Shown here: positions 59,292 through 64,000 of the stretch, one piece after another
How positions within the stretch are numbered: the stretch's first letter is position 1
Layout: each line of letters opens with the position of its first letter
Origin: Armatimonadota bacterium
Lineage (GTDB): Bacteria > Armatimonadota > Fimbriimonadia > Fimbriimonadales > Fimbriimonadaceae
DNA length: 64,000 nucleotides
Assembly (NCBI GenBank): GCA_016789105.1
Contig: JAEURN010000002.1
Coordinates: forward strand, 124,001-188,000
Direction: 5' to 3'
Notes under the pieces: model-generated
What the model saw: the letters and a program-made list of their open reading frames with translations, nothing else
Told to the model about the DNA's origin: nothing
Database searches by the model: none
Translations under genes and position numbers: made by a program

Positions 59292-60056
59292 TTAGGAGCC
59301 TTCGGTCGAATTGCCCAACCTTTTTTCCAAAGCGTCCAGTTGGGAATCCAGATCGTCCGTTTGCGTTGTTTGCACGTTTTGGATGGTCGGTGCGCCCAGT
59401 CCGAGCTTTTCTTCGAGCTTTTTGAGCTCTTCCTCAGCGGCGATGTCCATGGTGGCGTCCTCCATCTCTAACATCTTGCCGTGGATCGATCCCGCCATCA
59501 TTTCATTGCGGGCACCGGCTTCGGCTTGCTTGTCGCGGATCTTGTCCCGGGCCGAAGCAAAGGATCCTTCGTATTCATTTTCAAACGTCAACCCTTCCAG
59601 GGCCCGCCCGATGCTGTCTTGGATTTGGGCTTGCTTCCATTGGGCTTTAAGGGCCAAAGCCTCGGCCGTCTTCTTCCGGACTTCTTCTTCCTGCCGTTTG
59701 ATGGCGATTTTGACTTGGTCGACCGTCTCGGCCGCTTGCGCCAAAGTGGTTCTCAACGTTTCGATCGTGGCATCGTTGCTGGCCTTTTCCCGAAGGAACT
59801 GCTTGGCCAACTCGCGGTTGCCTTGCCGCAGGGCGGTCGCCGCCTGCTGCTCCAACTGGTTGGCCTTTTTGGTCGCCTCGTCCAGCATCTGCTGCAGGCG
59901 ATTGCGTTGCGTGATGGCCTGAACCGCCTTTTCGCGGTTAGCCGTCAGGGCGCCCTGCATATCGCGTTTGGCCTGATCCAGCATGATCTCTGGATCTTCC
60001 AATTTGTCCATCGTGCGGCCAAACAGCGCGCGCAGCCAAGCAAAAAACCGCTTCAT
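59292..60056 (-). CDS. pspA: Phage shock protein A (PspA/IM30)
   Basis: A 254-residue coiled-coil ESCRT-III-like protein that assembles on damaged inner membranes. The ATG at 60056 is chosen: MKRFFAWLRALFGRTMDKLEDPEIMLDQAKRDM is the amphipathic-helix start plus the family motif LEDPEKMLDQ. Long coiled coil from about 25 to 190; a Gln/Asp-rich C-terminus with the LEEKLGLGAP segment. Two palindromes at the promoter may be regulatory sites. It converges on paralogue B with only ten bases between. Confidence 0.92.
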   Translation of the reverse strand: MKRFFAWLRALFGRTMDKLEDPEIMLDQAKRDMQGALTANREKAVQAITQRNRLQQMLDEATKKANQLEQQAATALRQGNRELAKQFLREKASNDATIETLRTTLAQAAETVDQVKIAIKRQEEEVRKKTAEALALKAQWKQAQIQDSIGRALEGLTFENEYEGSFASARDKIRDKQAEAGARNEMMAGSIHGKMLEMEDATMDIAAEEELKKLEEKLGLGAPTIQNVQTTQTDDLDSQLDALEKRLGNSTEGS

Positions 60057-60068
60057 GAATGCCTGAAC

Positions 60069-60083
60069 CCCGCACCGTGCGGG
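60069..60083. repeat. Palindrome in the pspA leader (CCCGCACCGTGCGGG)
   Basis: Seven-base arms around one central base, just downstream of the predicted pspA transcription start. Confidence 0.55.
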
Positions 60084-60091
60084 TGATCGCA

Positions 60092-60097
60092 ATTATA
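60092..60097 (-). promoter_or_regulatory. -10 element (TATAAT) of pspA
   Basis: Perfect TATAAT on the minus strand, about 35 bases before the pspA ATG at 60056. A GGCAC (60101-60105) / GTGCC (60111-60115) inverted repeat lies immediately upstream of it. No -35 is evident. Confidence 0.6.
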
Positions 60098-60100
60098 CAC

Positions 60101-60115
60101 GGCACTTTTCGTGCC
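60101..60115. repeat. Inverted repeat upstream of pspA -10
   Basis: GGCAC-TTTTC-GTGCC, adjacent to the -10 element, in the position of an operator or activator site. It shares the GTGC/GCAC core with the leader palindrome. Confidence 0.45.
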
Positions 60116-60224
60116 GGGTTGCGCCAACCCGGACCTGCGCGAACCTGCAATGAGCCACAATCCCTGGTGAGGGAGAGATTCTCCCCTTAATATTGTTACA
60201 AAGTTGAAGAAGTTGGTACACACG

Positions 60225-60917
60225 ATGCCGGAACAACAGTGCCCGATCTGCCACCGGAGCTTGCATGAATCCGAATCTGTCCCAATGTCCGCATTGGGCA
60301 GCAGCCTGCGGAAGTCGATCCTCCGCCAAAATCCAGATGTCGCCGAAAGCGATCATCTTTGCCTCACCTGCTTTGAGGCAGCCCGGGCGGCATCGTTTGC
60401 CCACCAACTCAAGAAGAACCAGAGGGAGCTCAGCAACTTAGAACGCGAAGTGCTGAAGAAAATCACTGACCGCGAAATCGTCGCGGTTGACCCCACGCCC
60501 CCGGATTCCCCGCTGACAACCGGCCAACGGGTCGCCGACCGCGTGGCCGCCTTCGGCGGTTCTTGGACGTTCATCCTCACCTTTTTGGGGATCCTCGTGG
60601 TCTGGATCACCTTCAACGTCGTCGCCGCCACCCTCCGGTTCGACCCTTACCCCTTCATCCTGCTTAACCTTGTCCTCAGCTGTATTGCCGCGCTTCAAGC
60701 CCCCATCATCATGATGAGCCAGAACCGGCAGGAGGAAAAAGACCGCGAGCGAGCCCGCAACGACTATATGGTCAACCTCAAGGCCGAACTGGAAGTCAGG
60801 GCCCTGCACGACAAAATCGACCACCTCCTCCGATCCCAAATGCATACCCTGATGGAGTTTCAAGAGGCACAGCTGGAAATCCTGCAACGGCTCGCCCGTC
60901 AAAATGGCAAACCATAA
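60225..60917 (+). CDS. DUF1003 membrane protein
   Basis: A 230-residue protein with an N-terminal zinc-finger-like pair (CPICHRS and CLTCFEA), then the DUF1003 core: RVADRVAAFGGSWTFI, helix LTFLGILVVWITFNVVAA, DPYPFILLNLVLSCIAALQAPIIMMSQNRQEEKDR, a signature of the family. It ends in a coiled helix. Two membrane segments. DUF1003 is often found near magnesium or cyclopropane-related genes, but its role is unproven. ATG 60225 is preferred to a TTG seven codons upstream. Confidence 0.85.
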   Translation: MPEQQCPICHRSLHESESVPMSALGSSLRKSILRQNPDVAESDHLCLTCFEAARAASFAHQLKKNQRELSNLEREVLKKITDREIVAVDPTPPDSPLTTGQRVADRVAAFGGSWTFILTFLGILVVWITFNVVAATLRFDPYPFILLNLVLSCIAALQAPIIMMSQNRQEEKDRERARNDYMVNLKAELEVRALHDKIDHLLRSQMHTLMEFQEAQLEILQRLARQNGKP

Positions 60918-60920
60918 CCT

Positions 60921-61688
60921 ATGCTCTGTGCCTTCCTCCTCGCCCTGGCCAATGCCAGCATCAATGCCACACGGGTCTACCACGGCTCGGCATACAACGA
61001 TGCCACCCTGGAAAGCACCAACCCGTTCTGGGTCGCCGCCAGCACCCAAGTCGCAAAAATGGATATCGAAACCGGTGGCATCATGTTGCCGATCGGAAGC
61101 CCAGCCGTGTTGCGGCACGGTCCGGCCGACAAGAAGGAACTCGCCCTCACCTTCGACGATGGCCCGCACGGCCACTTCACCCCCAAACTTCTCGACCTGC
61201 TGGATCGCTACCGGGTTAAAGCGACATTCTTCGTGATCGGGAAAATGGCCTACAAAGACCCGGCGCTCCTGGCCGAAATTGCCCGCCGGGGGCACCTGGT
61301 TGCCAACCACACCTTCAGCCACGCCAACCTGAGGCGACAATCCCTTTCCGACATTGAGACCGAATACCTGGCGGCCAACAACTTGATTGCTGCGGTGACC
61401 GGACAAACCCCCCGGTTCTGCCGACCGCCCGGGGGAGACCGGGATGGACTCACGACCAGGGCCGCCCAATTGCTCGGAATGACGACCGTGCTCTGGACCG
61501 CCGACCCGCTCGATTATTCCAACCCAGGAGTCGATGTCCTCATGGCGCGGCTCCGCCCAAAAGTGGCCAACGGCGGCATCATCTTGCTCCACGACGGCCC
61601 CGTGCAAACATTGCCGCTCCTGGAAATCCTCATCCCCGAAATGCAGGCCAAGGGATACACCTTTGTTCGACTGGACAAGTGGATTTGA
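60921..61688 (+). CDS. Polysaccharide deacetylase (NodB family)
   Basis: A 255-residue exported deacetylase of the CE4 family with a short leader (MLCAFLLALANA). NodB motifs: ALTFDDGPHGHFTPKLLDLL (general base Asp and metal Asp), HTFSHANLRRQ (metal His pair H-x-x-x-H), RPPGGDRDGLTTRAA, LWTADPLDY, and GGIILLHDG (catalytic His). It should remove N-acetyl groups from peptidoglycan or chitin-like sugars. It starts four bases after the DUF1003 stop, so it is likely co-transcribed. Confidence 0.93.
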   Translation: MLCAFLLALANASINATRVYHGSAYNDATLESTNPFWVAASTQVAKMDIETGGIMLPIGSPAVLRHGPADKKELALTFDDGPHGHFTPKLLDLLDRYRVKATFFVIGKMAYKDPALLAEIARRGHLVANHTFSHANLRRQSLSDIETEYLAANNLIAAVTGQTPRFCRPPGGDRDGLTTRAAQLLGMTTVLWTADPLDYSNPGVDVLMARLRPKVANGGIILLHDGPVQTLPLLEILIPEMQAKGYTFVRLDKWI

Positions 61689-63290
<1,602 letters not shown>

Positions 63291-63293
63291 ACC

Positions 63294-63698
63294 TTGGCCA
63301 ACTTCACGCTCTCCGTGGTCGCACCTGACCGCACCGTTTTTGAAGGCGAAGTCAAAAATGCCGTCGTGCCCGCTGTTCTGGGGTACCTCGGCATTTGGGC
63401 TGGGCACGAACCCAGCCTCGTCGCCCTCAAAGCCGGGCTCATCCACTACACCGATTCCAATGGCCAAGACCACTGGATCAGCGTCGGGGGTGGGTTTCTG
63501 GAGACATCGGGGGCCGGTGTCATCGTCTTGGCCCAAGATGTCACTCTTAGCGGGGAAGTCGACCTTACCTCGGCAGAAGCCACCCTGGAAGAAGCCCGCC
63601 GCACCTTGCGGGGCGAATCGACCGGGATGACCCTGCAAGAAGCCATGGCTGAATATGAAAAGGCCCTGGCGAGGCGCGAACTGGCCGTCCGAAAATAA
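63294..63698 (+). CDS. atpC: ATP synthase F1 subunit epsilon
   Basis: A 134-residue epsilon subunit with the beta-sandwich start (FTLSVVAPDRTVFEGEVKNAVVPAVLGYLGIWAGHEPSLVAL) and a C-terminal helical hairpin (EATLEEARRTLRGE to AMAEYEKALARREL). Start TTG at 63294, three bases after atpD, with GGAGG eight bases before it. The epsilon subunit couples rotation and can inhibit hydrolysis. Confidence 0.95.
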   Translation: MANFTLSVVAPDRTVFEGEVKNAVVPAVLGYLGIWAGHEPSLVALKAGLIHYTDSNGQDHWISVGGGFLETSGAGVIVLAQDVTLSGEVDLTSAEATLEEARRTLRGESTGMTLQEAMAEYEKALARRELAVRK

Positions 63699-63751
63699 CC
63701 ACGGGAACCAACCGGACGCTCAGAACGTCGGGAACCGTACCGATCCATCCC

Positions 63752-64000
63752 ATGGCGCCCTCGATCCTGCTCGCGATCTCTATCGGACAGCTCCCAACCG
63801 AGCCGTGCGCCCACGCCTTTTCGCCACAGGAGGCCGACCGGATCGTCACCTTTTGGAACCAAGAAGGGCGACTCAAGTCGGAAGACCTCCACCCCACCGA
63901 ACCCTTCCAACCCGTTTACGCGCCCGCCGCATCCGTTTGGTTGCACGAGATGTACAAGAAACGGGATCCCGGCCGCCCCCTCATCCCGACCAAAATCCCC
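63752..64000 (+). CDS. Secreted protein of unknown function (3' partial)
   Basis: An open frame runs from ATG 63752 to the window edge: 83 codons without a stop. The start MAPSILLAISIGQLP is a short hydrophobic leader, followed by CAHAFSPQEADRIVTFWNQEG and ASVWLHEMYKKRDPGRPLIP. No recognisable family from the visible part. It may be co-transcribed with atpDC, 53 bases after atpC. Confidence 0.5.
   Translation, partial: MAPSILLAISIGQLPTEPCAHAFSPQEADRIVTFWNQEGRLKSEDLHPTEPFQPVYAPAASVWLHEMYKKRDPGRPLIPTKIP

Overview
This 64 kb window is a GC-rich bacterial chromosome segment with no visible insertion sequence, prophage, CRISPR array or rRNA operon. It holds about 63 protein genes, one tRNA-Ser and one tmRNA. 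Several features point to a Gram-negative (diderm) bacterium: a type IV pilus secretin operon, an outer-membrane beta-barrel protein, lipoproteins and a PEP-CTERM protein. I infer the Armatimonadota (Fimbriimonadia-like) from this gene mix, the 2TM and CocE/S9 peptidase genes, and TANNNT-type promoters placed directly at start codons. That assignment is inference; a 16S or marker-gene search would settle it.

Layout. 1-5.4 kb: purK (cut by the window edge), ribosomal protein bL25, an RlmI-type methyltransferase, tRNA-Ser(GCT), a lytic transglycosylase, a tubby/LURP-like protein and tmRNA. 5.5-9.7 kb: an SRPBCC protein converges on a four-gene minus-strand chain with 4-base overlaps (two FAD oxidoreductases, a secreted protein, dapB). 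9.8-14.8 kb: an outer-membrane protein, a KPEGEA-repeat lipoprotein, a ZnuA-like lipoprotein, coaD, a coiled-coil protein, crcB and two paralogous 2TM proteins. 14.9-24.4 kb: a type IV pilus operon on the minus strand (ExeA-like ATPase, excisionase-type HTH protein, pilM, pilN, pilO, a pilP-like gene, pilQ), preceded by a large secreted protein with an STN-like N-terminus. 24.5-31.3 kb: three peptidases (M14, S9A, M32), a PEP-CTERM protein and a CsaA-like protein.

31.3-41.1 kb: an Fe-S assembly operon (sufS, sufU, sufT, an Rrf2 regulator, an IscA-type carrier). Next come an EAL phosphodiesterase, a lipid kinase, exported MsrB, a CocE-type hydrolase and a MarR regulator. sufB lies apart from the other suf genes. 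41.2-44.7 kb: a 1,142-residue secreted Asp-box beta-propeller protein. 44.9-56.2 kb: a complex I operon nuoG-H-J-K-L-M-N that lacks nuoI and carries a short URO-D-like gene between nuoM and nuoN, followed by a sugar-phosphate isomerase. 56.2-61.7 kb: pcp, two paralogous membrane-anchored proteins flanking an LD-carboxypeptidase, pspA, a DUF1003 protein and a polysaccharide deacetylase. 61.8-64 kb: atpD and atpC, separate from the other ATP synthase genes, then a partial secreted ORF at the edge.

The most notable signals are: probable leaderless transcription at many promoters; a very His-rich loop in NuoL; complex I oddities (nuoI missing, URO-D-like insert, altered N7 site in NuoG); a ZnuA-like protein that seems to have lost its metal ligands; repeat sites upstream of a MarR gene; palindromes at the pspA promoter; and two pairs of paralogous membrane proteins of unknown function. 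I found no clear candidate for a wholly new defence or mobile system.
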